A program made the position numbers and the translations under genes. Under the pieces are notes generated by a model. That model did not search any database, had not been told where the DNA came from, and saw only the letters and a program-made list of their open reading frames with translations. From the NCBI GenBank assembly GCA_026389845.1, contig JAPLHB010000045.1, positions 1-43,169 of the forward strand: a stretch of DNA of 43,169 nt. Direction: 5' to 3'. Positions 7,562 through 16,297 of this stretch are shown piece by piece (within the stretch, counting starts at the first letter, position 1; every line of letters starts with the position of its first letter). Origin of the DNA: Chloroflexota bacterium. Its GTDB lineage: Bacteria > Chloroflexota > Anaerolineae > CG2-30-64-16.

Positions 7562-8545
7562 TCAGCCGTTGGCTTTCGGGGGCGTGCGCCTGCGCAGTTT
7601 CCTGAGCAGCCACGCGACGAACGCGATGATCAGACCCAGCAGGAGCACGAACGGCAGAACCACGATCACCAGCCAGATCAGCAGGTCGCCGAAGCCTCGA
7701 AGCATCGTGCCGAGCGTGCCGGTCGCGTCCTGGAACGTTTCACCGGGCCGCCAGACGGCCGGCGTCGGCGTCGGCGTCACCGTGGGTGTGGGTGAAGGGG
7801 TCGGTGTCGGCCGCTGCGGCTCCAGGTTGACGGCGATCGTCGAAAACGCCGCGCGGCCGCCCAGGTAGTTCAGCCGGCCCTTGACCTGTGCGATCTGCCC
7901 TTCGATCTCGGTGAGCTGGGCATTGACCTTCAGCGCCTCTTCGACCGTGTTGGCCCGCGCCAGGAACTCGCGGATGCGCGCCTGGGTGGCTTCCAGGTTC
8001 GCCAGCCGCGATTGCAGGTCCACGTATTCGTCGGTGACGTCCTTGCCGGAGGCGGTGTCGCTCTGCACTTCGAGCGCGAGGCCGCGCAACTGGCGTTGGA
8101 CTGCCTCGAACTGCTCGACCGGCACGCCCAGGGTCAGACTGGCGTACTTGAATCCGGCCTTGACGGTTGTCTGCGAGCTGATGATGTAGCCGCCACTATC
8201 GGCCGCGATGCTCGTCACCCGATCCACGGTGCGGTCGGTGTCGGCCACCAGCAGGTTAAGCTCGCCGTTCTTGATGATCTTGCGTGTTTCCGAATAGTCG
8301 AGGGACACATTGCCGGCCGTGTCGGCGCTGGCAGACTTGTCGGCGGCGGCCGGCGCCTGGGTTGGCGCGGGCGCTTTTGCCGGCGCGACGACCTGTTTTT
8401 CGACGACTTGCGTGATGACCTTCTCCACCACGCGCGGGGCTGACGCTGCTGGCGCTGCTGTTGGCGCCGGCGCGGCGCACGCGGCGACCACCAGCCAGAG
8501 CAGGACGATGAGCACAATCGGGGCAAAACGCTTGCGGGGTATCAT
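7562..8545 (-). CDS. DUF4349-type lipoprotein
   Basis: 327 residues. A lipoprotein signal (hydrophobic stretch then VAACAAP lipobox) is followed by an Ala/Pro linker, then the DUF4349 core from about residue 85: KNGELNLLVADTDRTVDRV, GGYIISSQT, LTLGVPVEQF and a long helix (VDLQSRLANLEATQ) likely to form a coiled coil. A Thr-Pro stretch leads to a C-terminal membrane helix and a basic tail (LLRKLRRR). It is therefore anchored at both ends, lipid and helix. The start at 8545 follows AAGGAGGAGAG; the ORF extends upstream only into a palindromic repeat. Role of the family unknown. Confidence 0.87.
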   Translation of the reverse strand: MIPRKRFAPIVLIVLLWLVVAACAAPAPTAAPAASAPRVVEKVITQVVEKQVVAPAKAPAPTQAPAAADKSASADTAGNVSLDYSETRKIIKNGELNLLVADTDRTVDRVTSIAADSGGYIISSQTTVKAGFKYASLTLGVPVEQFEAVQRQLRGLALEVQSDTASGKDVTDEYVDLQSRLANLEATQARIREFLARANTVEEALKVNAQLTEIEGQIAQVKGRLNYLGGRAAFSTIAVNLEPQRPTPTPSPTPTVTPTPTPAVWRPGETFQDATGTLGTMLRGFGDLLIWLVIVVLPFVLLLGLIIAFVAWLLRKLRRRTPPKANG

Positions 8546-8572
8546 ACGTCTCTCCTCCTTTCCAGACAGTTC

Positions 8573-8605
8573 CTTGTAGGGCAATTTGGCAAATTGCCCT
8601 ACAAG
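8573..8605. repeat. Perfect 15-bp palindrome
   Basis: CTTGTAGGGCAATTT-GGC-AAATTGCCCTACAAG, a perfect 15-bp stem with a 3-nt loop, lies in the upstream region of the DUF4349 gene. It is of the dispersed-palindrome type seen elsewhere in the window; I see no second copy of this exact sequence. Confidence 0.85.
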
Positions 8606-8721
8606 TAGACGGATGATCGTACGCGACAGTTCCGCAGAGCGGCGACCAGATGGGCTATTCTTCGCCCGTTATTTTCGCGATTTGACGTTGCAGCCGGGCG
8701 CGTCGTCGCCCGCCCGGCGGT

Positions 8722-10485
8722 CTATCGCAGCAGTCGCGGCAGATAGCGCGTCCACTTATCCCAGTCGCCGAAGTTGACGGTGACTTTTTGTCCCACAGCG
8801 CAGTAGAGCCAGACCTCGTCAGGCGTGGACGAGTAGCGCATCTCCGCAGGCTGGTGTTCATAGACCCGGCAGATGCCAGGAGACAAGTCGGCAAGGGTGT
8901 AGGTTCCGTCACGCTCCGTTTTGATGCAGGTGATCTTCCCGTCGCTGGTCTGGACGCATACCTCGACGTCCCGCAGCCCCGGCTCCCAGGCAACGCGTTG
9001 GCCATCGTAGTCCTTGTCGTTCCAGACCACGCCGCTCACCGAGCAGGTGGTCGGTGTGACGGCGGCCGGCGTCCACGTCGGTGTGACGGTGGGCGTGGCT
9101 GTAGGTCTTACGGTCATAGTCGGCGTCGGCGTCGGTATGCGCCGGTGCGGCACGTTCATGCCTCCAAGTCTCAACCCCGGCGTGATGTACAGTCCGACCC
9201 GGATCGAGCTGAGCAGGTAGCCGGGCGGCGCCTTTGTCTCGATCAGCGTGTACCAGCCCGGCGTGACGGCGGCGAACTGGTAGATGCCGCCGGGGGCGAC
9301 GGAGATGGCCGTGTAGACCTCCGTATCGCCCTGCATCAACGCCAGTACGGCCCCCGGTAGTCCCTGCTCGCCTGCATCGAGATTGCTGTTGCCGTTGCCA
9401 TCGTCGAAGGCGATGCCCTCGACATAGCCGAGGGCAGGATCGATCGTGGGCGTATGCGTGGGCGTCGCGGTCGCGGTCGGCGTCCGGGTGGGCGTGGGCG
9501 TCGCGGTCACGGTCGGCGTCGGCGTCGGCGCCAGTTGATGGCCGACGTTCAGCTCCAACGTCCGGTTGGCGTTTACCGGGATCCAGACCTTACTGGTGTT
9601 GCGCAAGTACCTCGGCGGCGGCGTCGTCTCGGCCAGGACATATGACCCCGGCGCCACTTCGTTGAACTGGAACATGCCATCATCCACGCCGGAAGTGGCC
9701 GTGTAGACCACGGCGCCGTCGATTGACAGCTTCAGAACCATGAATGCGCCTGCCAGCCACGGCTCACTCGAGGGTTCCCACGAGCCGTTGCCGTTCAGGT
9801 CTCCAAACGCCGTCCCGAGGACGGTGCCTGTGGCCGGCGTGGGCGTCCAGGTGGGCGTCGGCGTTACGGTCGGCGTCTCGGTCGGCGCGGGGGTGTTTGG
9901 GACGGTCGCGGTCGGCGTCAGCGTGGGCTTCTCCACCAGAACAAACAGCCAATTCCATGACGCGTTGGAGGCGCAATACAGCGTGATCGGAGTCGTCGGG
10001 TCGATCAGATCCATGGTGGACGGGACCTGGATGCTGAGCGCCCACGTGCCCTCGCCTGGGTCGCCGAAAGTGAAGTACCCCGCCGCATTCGTGTGGGTTC
10101 CCAACTGCTTCTCGCCCGGCTTCTGCGGGTCCAGCCAGGCGATCACATCCGGCACTCCGGACCTGCCCGTGTCCCGCTGCAAGACCACCGTGCCGGAGAC
10201 GTTGCAGTTGATCGGAGTGGCCGCGGGGGCGGCCGTCGGTGTCGGCGTGTGCGTGGCGGTCGCAGTCGCGGTCGGGGGGGGCGTTGGTGTCGGCGTGCGC
10301 GTGGCGGTCGCGGTGGTCGTCGGCGTGGCCGTGTCGGCAGCCGGCGCGTCCACCGCCGCGGCGACGAACGGCCCGGCCTCGGCCGGGGCGTTCATCGCCC
10401 CGCCGACGGCCCAGCCTCCGAACGCCACCAACAGGACGACGACCGTCGTAGCCCCGGCCAGGGTCAAACGGTATCTTGTGGTCAT
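8722..10485 (-). CDS. Secreted stalk protein with SdrD-B-like domains (paralog 1)
   Basis: 587 residues. The signal peptide or anchor is MTTRYRLTLAG plus a hydrophobic stretch. After a Thr-Pro-rich stalk come four Ig-like/SdrD-B or carboxypeptidase-regulatory-like modules separated by TPTPT linkers: ~90-180, ~220-310 (GTAFGDLNGNGSWEP), ~350-430 (GIAFDDGNGNSNLDAGEQGLPGA) and ~480-575 (GVVWNDKDYDGQRVAWEPGL). The DxNxNGxxDxGE loops are putative Ca sites. The protein ends in YLPRLLR. AGGAG lies about 9 nt upstream of the ATG. It was formed by duplication with the next gene: leader, signal peptide and last modules are alike. Expected at the cell surface; function unknown. Confidence 0.85.
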   Translation of the reverse strand: MTTRYRLTLAGATTVVVLLVAFGGWAVGGAMNAPAEAGPFVAAAVDAPAADTATPTTTATATRTPTPTPPPTATATATHTPTPTAAPAATPINCNVSGTVVLQRDTGRSGVPDVIAWLDPQKPGEKQLGTHTNAAGYFTFGDPGEGTWALSIQVPSTMDLIDPTTPITLYCASNASWNWLFVLVEKPTLTPTATVPNTPAPTETPTVTPTPTWTPTPATGTVLGTAFGDLNGNGSWEPSSEPWLAGAFMVLKLSIDGAVVYTATSGVDDGMFQFNEVAPGSYVLAETTPPPRYLRNTSKVWIPVNANRTLELNVGHQLAPTPTPTVTATPTPTRTPTATATPTHTPTIDPALGYVEGIAFDDGNGNSNLDAGEQGLPGAVLALMQGDTEVYTAISVAPGGIYQFAAVTPGWYTLIETKAPPGYLLSSIRVGLYITPGLRLGGMNVPHRRIPTPTPTMTVRPTATPTVTPTWTPAAVTPTTCSVSGVVWNDKDYDGQRVAWEPGLRDVEVCVQTSDGKITCIKTERDGTYTLADLSPGICRVYEHQPAEMRYSSTPDEVWLYCAVGQKVTVNFGDWDKWTRYLPRLLR

Positions 10486-10567
10486 GGCAGCAGCTCCTGT
10501 GGAGATTCCATCTCGTCACGAAATCAGGATGTTTCGAGCCGTACAGAAAATAGGAGGCGGCACGCGC

Positions 10568-10596
10568 AGTATAACACGGCAGCGGGAACCTTACAA
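10568..10596 (-). promoter_or_regulatory. Sigma-70 promoter of the paralog-1 stalk gene
   Basis: On the minus strand TTGTAA (10596-10591), a 17-nt spacer and TATACT (10573-10568) predict a start near 10561 and a 75-nt leader. Confidence 0.62.
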
Positions 10597-10624
10597 ATTC
10601 GGAAATCGGGACAAATCATCGCGC

Positions 10625-12367
10625 CTATCGCAACAGCAGCGGCAGGTAGCTCGCCAACCCGTCCCAATCACCGAAATGGACGGTTATTTGTTGTCCCGCA
10701 GCGAGGGCCAAGACGACCTCGTTGGGCGTGGATGAGTAGCGGACCCACGCGGGCTGGGTTTCGATGACCCGGTAGGCGCCGGCAGGCAGGCTTGCGAAAC
10801 TGTAGGCCCCGTCGCCCGTGGTCATCGTCGCGCCCACGGTGACGTTGCCGGCCAGGATCCGCACTGTCACGCCCAGCAGACCCGGTTCCCCGGCATCGCG
10901 CTGGCCGTCGCCGTCGCTGTCGAACCAGACCACGCCGCTCACCGCGCCGAAGGGCGGGGTGGCGGTGGCGGTCGGCGTCGGCGTCCGGGTGACGGTGAGC
11001 GTGAGCGTTGGCGTCACCGTGGGGGTAGCCGTGGGCGTGGCGGTAGCTGTTGCGGTCGCGGTTGGCGTGGCGGTGGGTGTGGCCGTCGGCGTAGGCCGGT
11101 GCGGCACGTTGATGCCCGAAAGATTCACCCCTGGCGTGACGTACAGCAGGAATGAGGTCGCGCTGAGCAGGTAGCCGGGCGGCGGGCTTTTCTCGAGCAG
11201 CGTATACTGGCCCGGCGTGATGGCGACGAACCGGTAGACGCCAGCAGCATCAGAGGTGGCCGTGTAAACCTCCGTAGCGTCCTGCTTCAACGCCAGCACG
11301 GCCCCCGGTAGTCCCGGCTCGCCCGCGTCGAGATAGCCGTTGCCGTTGACGTCATAGAAGGCCGTGCCTTCGACGTTGCCGGTGGCAGGTGTGACAGTGG
11401 GCGTGGGTGTAGGCGTCGCGGTCGTGGTCGGCGTCGGGGTGATCGTGCCGGTCGCGGTTCCGGTGGGCGTGGGCGTCCGGGTGAGCGTCGGCGTTGCGGT
11501 CGGCGAGCCGGTGGGCGTGGGCGTGATGCTGAGCGCGGGGGCCAGGATCAGCGAGCCGAACTGGGACGAGCAGGATGTGCCGATAGTACTCTGGCCTTCC
11601 CAGACGATCTGGTTGTCCCGGTATCCCCCGTCATCGTCGTCGTTGAAGGCTACACTGAAGCTGATGACCTGTCCAAGCGACAGGCTGGGGACGCCCAGGG
11701 CGCTGAGGGGCAACTGGAGCTCCAGGCTCCACTTGCCCGTAAAGCGCCGCACCGCTACAGCGGCGCCCGGGACGGGATTGGTGCCGTAGTCGGTCAGGGT
11801 GGCGTCGGTGGCGACGCCGAACTGATGATCGTCGGCCGCATACCAGACCCAGCCGTCGCGCTTTACGTCTAGCCCGTACTCGACCTCGTCGTCATCCCAG
11901 ATGTTGGGACCGTCGCGTACCAGGGTCTGGTCGTTCACCTCCGCGGCGAAGACCAGGCTATCACCCTGCCAGCCGCACCACATCGTACCCGACAGGTTAG
12001 CCGCGTCGGGCGGCGGCTGGTGCTCTACGAAGTCGGCCGTGGTCGCGTTCAGCGCCAGCGCGGGGTAGAGGCTCCACTCGCCGACGGAGCCATCAATGGC
12101 CGGCGCGGCCGCCAATTGCGGGCAATTCAAGGTGCGGGGCGTCGCGGTCGGCGTGGGGGTGACGGTCGCGGTGGGCGAGGCGGTGACGCTCGGGCTGGCC
12201 GTCGGCGTGGGTGTGTCTGCTGCCGGTGCGTCCACCGCCGCGGCGACGAACGGCTCGGCCTCGGCCGGGGTGGTCATCGCGCCGCTGACGGCCCATCCTC
12301 CGAACGCAACCAACAGGAAGACGGCCGTCGTAACCCCGGCCAGGGTCAAGCGGTAACTTGTGGTCAT
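10625..12367 (-). CDS. Secreted stalk protein with CBM9/DOMON-like and SdrD-B-like domains (paralog 2)
   Basis: 580 residues. Its signal region is almost identical to that of paralog 1, and a TPT linker follows. A domain of ~185 residues resembles carbohydrate-binding family 9 or DOMON-like folds: APAIDGSVGEWS at its start, then VNDQTLVRDGPNIWDDDEVEYGLD and WSLELQLPLSALG. Two SdrD-B-like modules follow (GTAFYDVNGNGYLDAGEPGLPGA and GVVWFDSDGDGQRDAGEPGL), separated by long TPT repeats. The last seven residues are YLPLLLR. The domain suggests surface sugar binding (inference). It lies 84 nt after the acyl-CoA synthetase stop and may be co-transcribed with it or use its own promoter. Confidence 0.85.
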   Translation of the reverse strand: MTTSYRLTLAGVTTAVFLLVAFGGWAVSGAMTTPAEAEPFVAAAVDAPAADTPTPTASPSVTASPTATVTPTPTATPRTLNCPQLAAAPAIDGSVGEWSLYPALALNATTADFVEHQPPPDAANLSGTMWCGWQGDSLVFAAEVNDQTLVRDGPNIWDDDEVEYGLDVKRDGWVWYAADDHQFGVATDATLTDYGTNPVPGAAVAVRRFTGKWSLELQLPLSALGVPSLSLGQVISFSVAFNDDDDGGYRDNQIVWEGQSTIGTSCSSQFGSLILAPALSITPTPTGSPTATPTLTRTPTPTGTATGTITPTPTTTATPTPTPTVTPATGNVEGTAFYDVNGNGYLDAGEPGLPGAVLALKQDATEVYTATSDAAGVYRFVAITPGQYTLLEKSPPPGYLLSATSFLLYVTPGVNLSGINVPHRPTPTATPTATPTATATATATPTATPTVTPTLTLTVTRTPTPTATATPPFGAVSGVVWFDSDGDGQRDAGEPGLLGVTVRILAGNVTVGATMTTGDGAYSFASLPAGAYRVIETQPAWVRYSSTPNEVVLALAAGQQITVHFGDWDGLASYLPLLLR

Positions 12368-12422
12368 AGCAGCAGCTCCTATGGAAAATCCATCTCGTCA
12401 TGAAATCAGGACGTTACGAGCC
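12368..12422 (-). promoter_or_regulatory. Leader conserved between the two stalk-protein genes
   Basis: The 55 nt upstream of this gene's ATG match the 55 nt upstream of the other paralog (10486-10540) at 48 positions without gaps. Beyond that they diverge. The block includes the SD (AGGAG) and a conserved ATTTCATGACGAGATGG-like stretch, so either the duplication included the 5' UTR or the leader is under constraint. Confidence 0.7.
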
Positions 12423-12450
12423 ACATAGAGTGACGGGGGCAGCCTCCTCT

Positions 12451-14556
12451 TTACTTTCCGAACGCGCTCTCACCGCTTTCCCGGCAAAGATTCTGCTCCA
12501 ACCACACGCCGCGCCGGGCGAGCGCGCCGGCCGCGGCCACCCACTCGCGCACCGTGCGATAGACCGGCACGCCGGCCGCCTCGATCGCGCGGGACATCTT
12601 TTCGGTGTACGGCCCGCCCATCCCGCCGGCCAGGATCGGCTTGATCCGCTGGCGGGAAAGCCGGCCGAGCTTCTCTACGATGTCCTCGCCGAGCGGCGTG
12701 TCTTGAAAGACGAACCACGGCATCACCACGTCCACGCCGGTGTCGGCCAGCAGCGCCTCGATCCCCACCTCGTAGTCCGCGCTGGTCGCCGAGCCGGTCA
12801 CGTCCACCGGGTTTTGCGCCAGGTAGAAGGGTGGGTAGACCTTTCGCAAGCCCGCCACGGTCGCGTCGGCCAACGTCCCCAGCGACAGGCCGTACTGCTC
12901 GAACAGATCCATCGCCTGCACCATCGTCCCCGCGCCGTTGCTGATCATCGCAACGCGACCGCCGTGGGCAGGCGGTTGCAGCGCCAGCGCCTTGCTCACC
13001 GCGGCCAGCTCTTCGATGCTCTCGACTGCGATCATGCCCGCCTGCTTGAACGCGCCCGCGGCCACGGCGTAGGTGCCGCCGAAGAAGCCGGTGTGCGAGA
13101 TGGACGCTCGCGCGGCCTGGGGCGTCCGACCGGCCTTGAAGATCACGATCGGCTTCTTCCGGCACACCTCGGCCGCGGCCGTGACGAACTTGCGGCCGTC
13201 GGCCAGCCCCTCGACGTAGTAGACGAGCACCTGCGTGCCGGGGTCATCCGCCAGGTAGGCTGCCAGGTCGGCCTCGTCCACGTCCACGCGGTTGCCATAG
13301 CTGACGAACCGGCTGACGCCGACGCTTTCGATCGCCTCCAGCACGGCCGCGCCCACCGTGCCCGATTGCACCAGGATGGCGATCGGCCCGAACGCGGGGC
13401 GCACCATCCGTTCCCGCACCTGAAAGGTGGTGTCGAGCCGCGTCTCGCCGTCGAAGACGCCGATGCAGTTCGGCCCGACCACGCGCACGTCGTACTCCTG
13501 CGCCAGTCGCTTGATCTCGGCCTCCAGCGCCTTGCTCTCACCGCCCAGCTCCTTGCCGCCGCCGGAGATGATGACGACGTTGTGCACACCTTTGGTCGCA
13601 CACTCGCGGAGGATGTCGGGAACCATTGCCAGCGCCACGGTGACGACCACCAGCTCGACCGGTTCGGGGATCGCGGCGAGCGAAGGCCAGGCGGGCAGGC
13701 CCATCACCTCCGGTCGGGTCGGGTTGATCGGGTACACCTGGCCGCGGTACTCGTAGCGGACCAGGCTGTCGAGCACGGCGTTGCCGATCTTGCCCGGCGT
13801 GGCTGAAGCGCCGACCACCGCCACCGAGCGCGGGGAGAAGAACTTGTCCAGGTGCGCGACATTCGGCCTGGCGCTGCCCTTGTCGGGGGCCGCAGCCTCG
13901 AAGCGATCTCCCGCATCGGACGTGGGGGACCTCAGCACGAACTTGGCATCCAGGACGCGGTGCCGATCGCCCCACACCAGGACAGGGTTGAGGTCTACGG
14001 CATCGAGCCGGTCGCCCAGGTCCCCTCCCAACCGGGCCGCGGCCATCAGCAGTTCCACCAGCAGCGTCTCGGAGACGGGCGGCTGCCCGCGGAAGCCGGC
14101 CAGGAGCGGCCGGCCCTTGATCTCAGCGATCATCTCCCGCGCGTCCCGCTCGGTCAGCGGCAGGAGCCGAAAGCTGACGTCGTGGAGGATCTCGGCGAAG
14201 ATGCCGCCCAGCCCGAACATGATCGCCGGGCCGAACTGTGCGTCGTTGGTCAGGCCGATGATCACCTCGACCCCGCCGGAGACCATCTCCTCGATCGTCA
14301 CGCCCTCGATGCGAGCCGCCGGAGCTTTCGCGGCCACAGCCGCCATCATCCGGGCGAAGGCCGCCCGCACCGCTGCCTCGCCCGTCAGTCCCAGTTCCAC
14401 GCCGCCCACGTCGGTCTTGTGGAGGATGTCCGGGGAGAGGATCTTCATCGCCACGGGGCAGCCCAATTGCGCGGCCAGCGCCGCGGCCTCGTCCGCGCTT
14501 CGGGCGATGCCGCGGCGGGGGACGTTGAATTCGTAATCCTGGAGAGCAGGGATCAT
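12451..14556 (-). CDS. ADP-forming acyl-CoA (acetate-CoA) synthetase, beta-alpha fusion
   Basis: 701 residues. The N-terminal ~220 residues are an ATP-grasp (beta-subunit) domain with MKILSPDILHKTDVGGVE, which carries the conserved His of the phosphotransfer swing, and EMVSGGVEVIIG. From about 245 comes the CoA-binding/succinyl-CoA-ligase-like alpha part (RSVAVVGASATPGKIG, then ISGGGKE and VVGPNCIG); ISHTGFFGG holds the catalytic phosphohistidine. It should interconvert acyl-CoA + ADP + Pi with acid + CoA + ATP. The order beta then alpha is the reverse of many archaeal fusions. AAAGGAG lies 8 nt upstream of the ATG. Substrate range cannot be told from sequence. Confidence 0.9.
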   Translation of the reverse strand: MIPALQDYEFNVPRRGIARSADEAAALAAQLGCPVAMKILSPDILHKTDVGGVELGLTGEAAVRAAFARMMAAVAAKAPAARIEGVTIEEMVSGGVEVIIGLTNDAQFGPAIMFGLGGIFAEILHDVSFRLLPLTERDAREMIAEIKGRPLLAGFRGQPPVSETLLVELLMAAARLGGDLGDRLDAVDLNPVLVWGDRHRVLDAKFVLRSPTSDAGDRFEAAAPDKGSARPNVAHLDKFFSPRSVAVVGASATPGKIGNAVLDSLVRYEYRGQVYPINPTRPEVMGLPAWPSLAAIPEPVELVVVTVALAMVPDILRECATKGVHNVVIISGGGKELGGESKALEAEIKRLAQEYDVRVVGPNCIGVFDGETRLDTTFQVRERMVRPAFGPIAILVQSGTVGAAVLEAIESVGVSRFVSYGNRVDVDEADLAAYLADDPGTQVLVYYVEGLADGRKFVTAAAEVCRKKPIVIFKAGRTPQAARASISHTGFFGGTYAVAAGAFKQAGMIAVESIEELAAVSKALALQPPAHGGRVAMISNGAGTMVQAMDLFEQYGLSLGTLADATVAGLRKVYPPFYLAQNPVDVTGSATSADYEVGIEALLADTGVDVVMPWFVFQDTPLGEDIVEKLGRLSRQRIKPILAGGMGGPYTEKMSRAIEAAGVPVYRTVREWVAAAGALARRGVWLEQNLCRESGESAFGK

Positions 14557-14611
14557 CGCGATTACTCCTTTGCGAAGACTCGTTTCCTTCGTATCTTCTC
14601 AATCATCCGGG

Positions 14612-14667
14612 GTAGGGGCACGGCCTTGCGCCTGCCCGCCAGGGCGACCGCAAGGGTGCGCCCCTAC
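14612..14667. repeat. GTAGGGGC...GCCCCTAC inverted-repeat element
   Basis: A 56-bp element with GTAGGGGC/GCCCCTAC ends and further internal symmetry (CTTGCG against CGCAAG) lies between the carrier and the synthetase genes. It is of the dispersed-palindrome kind. Confidence 0.75.
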
Positions 14668-14689
14668 AAATTGAAAAGATACTCTCCAA

Positions 14690-16141
14690 TCAGAATGGCC
14701 CATACCGAATCGCCACACCCAGCCCCAGGAAGGCCAGCGTGACCAGCAGGATCCAGAACCACAGCTTGAGTGTCCACTTGAGCCACTTCGGGTAGCTGAC
14801 CACCGTCAGCCCCAGGCAGATCAGCAGCACGGGGTTGGTGGGGTAGGCCAGGTTAGAGAAGCCGTCGCCAAAACAATAGGCAGTCACGGCCACTTGGCGG
14901 GTCACGCCAACCAGGTCGGCCAGGGGCAGCAGGATCGGCATGAGCAGGAACGCCTTGGCCGAGCCGGACGCGACGAAGAACTCGATCAGCAGCGCCAGGA
15001 AGTAGACCAGCACGGCCGCGGCAAATGGGCTGGCCTGGCTGAAGACGGTTGAAGCGCTGTGCAGCAGCGTATCCATGATCCCGCCCTGGGCCACGATGTG
15101 CTGGATGCTGACGGCCATGAGGATCAGCAAGATGCCGGGGGCGATGCCCGAAATCCCTTGACCTGCGGCCTTCCACACGTCTCGCCCCGCCGCGCCCGAC
15201 AGCAGTCCCGCGCCCAATCCCGCGATCAGAAAGAGGATGCCCACGAGCGGCAGGGAGAACTGCGAGATCGCGGGCAGGAGCGGCCCGCTCACCAGCACCA
15301 GGAGGATCAGCGCCAGGCAGCCCAGGAACCAGACCATGGCCCGGCCCAGCCGCGGGTTGATTTCGGTCAGGGCGTTGATGGACAGGCTGGCGTACTTGGC
15401 TCGGCCGGCGCGGTCTTCGGCGTAGACCAGCGAAGCCTCCGGCGACCGCTCGATCTTGCGCGCATAGCCGGTCAGGAAGAGCGCGAAGACGGCGTAGATG
15501 GCTGCGAAGATCAGCACGCGCAGCCACGCGCCGGAGAATAGCGGCAGGCCGGCGATCTTCTGCGCCACGCCGATGGTGAAGGGGTTAGTAATGGCTGCCG
15601 AAAAGCCCAGGTTGGTCGCCAGGATGCTCATGCCGAGGCCGACCAACGAGTCCCAGCCCAGGTAGTAGGAGAGGGCCAGCATCAGGGGGACCAGCGGCAC
15701 GACCTCCTCGAAGATGCCGAAGAATGCGCCCAGGGCCATGAAGAAGAGGGAGACGACCAGCAGCAGCGCGTATTTGCGGCCACCGAACGCCCGCACGATG
15801 CGGGCAATCGCAGCTTTCAGAATGCCGCAACGGTCCAGCACGGCGAACGCGGCGCCGACCATCACCAGGAAGAGGATGATGGTGATGACCGTAACGCCAT
15901 TAGGGCCCCAGAGCACCTCGACGGGCGCGGTAGCCCAGCGCCAGATGGGATACGCGGGCCGGGCGACGATCTGGAACGAGGCCGGGTCAATGACCTCGCG
16001 GCCGGCCTGGGTGACGCGGGCATAGCTGCCCGCCGGCACGACCTGCGTCAGGATGCCCGCCACCAGCATCAGGGCCAGCAGGATCAGGACAGACTGTGTG
16101 AAGGCTTTGGCGCTGATCTGGGCGCCGGCACGTTGTTCCAT
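14690..16141 (-). CDS. YfcC/DcuC-family membrane carrier
   Basis: 483 residues with about 12 hydrophobic helices. Family marks are LTQVVPAGSYAR after helix 1, MALGAFFGIFEEVVPLVPLM, ATNLGFSAAITNPFTIGVAQ and, in the second half, FVASGSAKAFLLMPIL and DGFSNLAYPTNPV. These are the paired re-entrant-loop signatures of the YfcC (DUF/DcuC-like) group, thought to move carboxylates or amino acids. I chose the ATG at 16141, with AAGGAG 8 nt upstream. It lies upstream of the acyl-CoA synthetase on the same strand; import of an organic acid that the synthetase then handles is possible but not shown. Confidence 0.85.
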   Translation of the reverse strand: MEQRAGAQISAKAFTQSVLILLALMLVAGILTQVVPAGSYARVTQAGREVIDPASFQIVARPAYPIWRWATAPVEVLWGPNGVTVITIILFLVMVGAAFAVLDRCGILKAAIARIVRAFGGRKYALLLVVSLFFMALGAFFGIFEEVVPLVPLMLALSYYLGWDSLVGLGMSILATNLGFSAAITNPFTIGVAQKIAGLPLFSGAWLRVLIFAAIYAVFALFLTGYARKIERSPEASLVYAEDRAGRAKYASLSINALTEINPRLGRAMVWFLGCLALILLVLVSGPLLPAISQFSLPLVGILFLIAGLGAGLLSGAAGRDVWKAAGQGISGIAPGILLILMAVSIQHIVAQGGIMDTLLHSASTVFSQASPFAAAVLVYFLALLIEFFVASGSAKAFLLMPILLPLADLVGVTRQVAVTAYCFGDGFSNLAYPTNPVLLICLGLTVVSYPKWLKWTLKLWFWILLVTLAFLGLGVAIRYGPF

Positions 16142-16210
16142 GGGGCACGCTCCTTGCTTTTGTGAGGATGATGCACTGCGTCCCATCCCCTTCGTCAGTC
16201 AATTGCGGCT

Positions 16211-16239
16211 ATTATACCGGGGGAACGCGAACTGCGCAA
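16211..16239 (-). promoter_or_regulatory. Sigma-70 promoter of the YfcC-family gene
   Basis: On the minus strand TTGCGC (16239-16234), a 17-nt spacer and TATAAT (16216-16211) predict a start near 16204, about 63 nt upstream of the ATG. Confidence 0.65.
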
Positions 16240-16297
16240 CCCGTGTCGAGCACGGGAGGCGAGCGACAAGTCGCCAGCTTGCGAAGACCGCCCCCAG

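Noticed and set aside
9740..11789. Plus-strand frames rich in GVGVGVAVGV opposite the stalk-protein genes
   Set aside because: They are the mirror of ACGCCGACCCC-type Thr-Pro codons on the minus strand. No start signals or other content support them; the minus-strand genes have signal peptides and SDs.
12400..13806. Plus-strand 468-codon frame opposite the acyl-CoA synthetase
   Set aside because: The synthetase on the minus strand has all catalytic motifs; the opposite frame has none.
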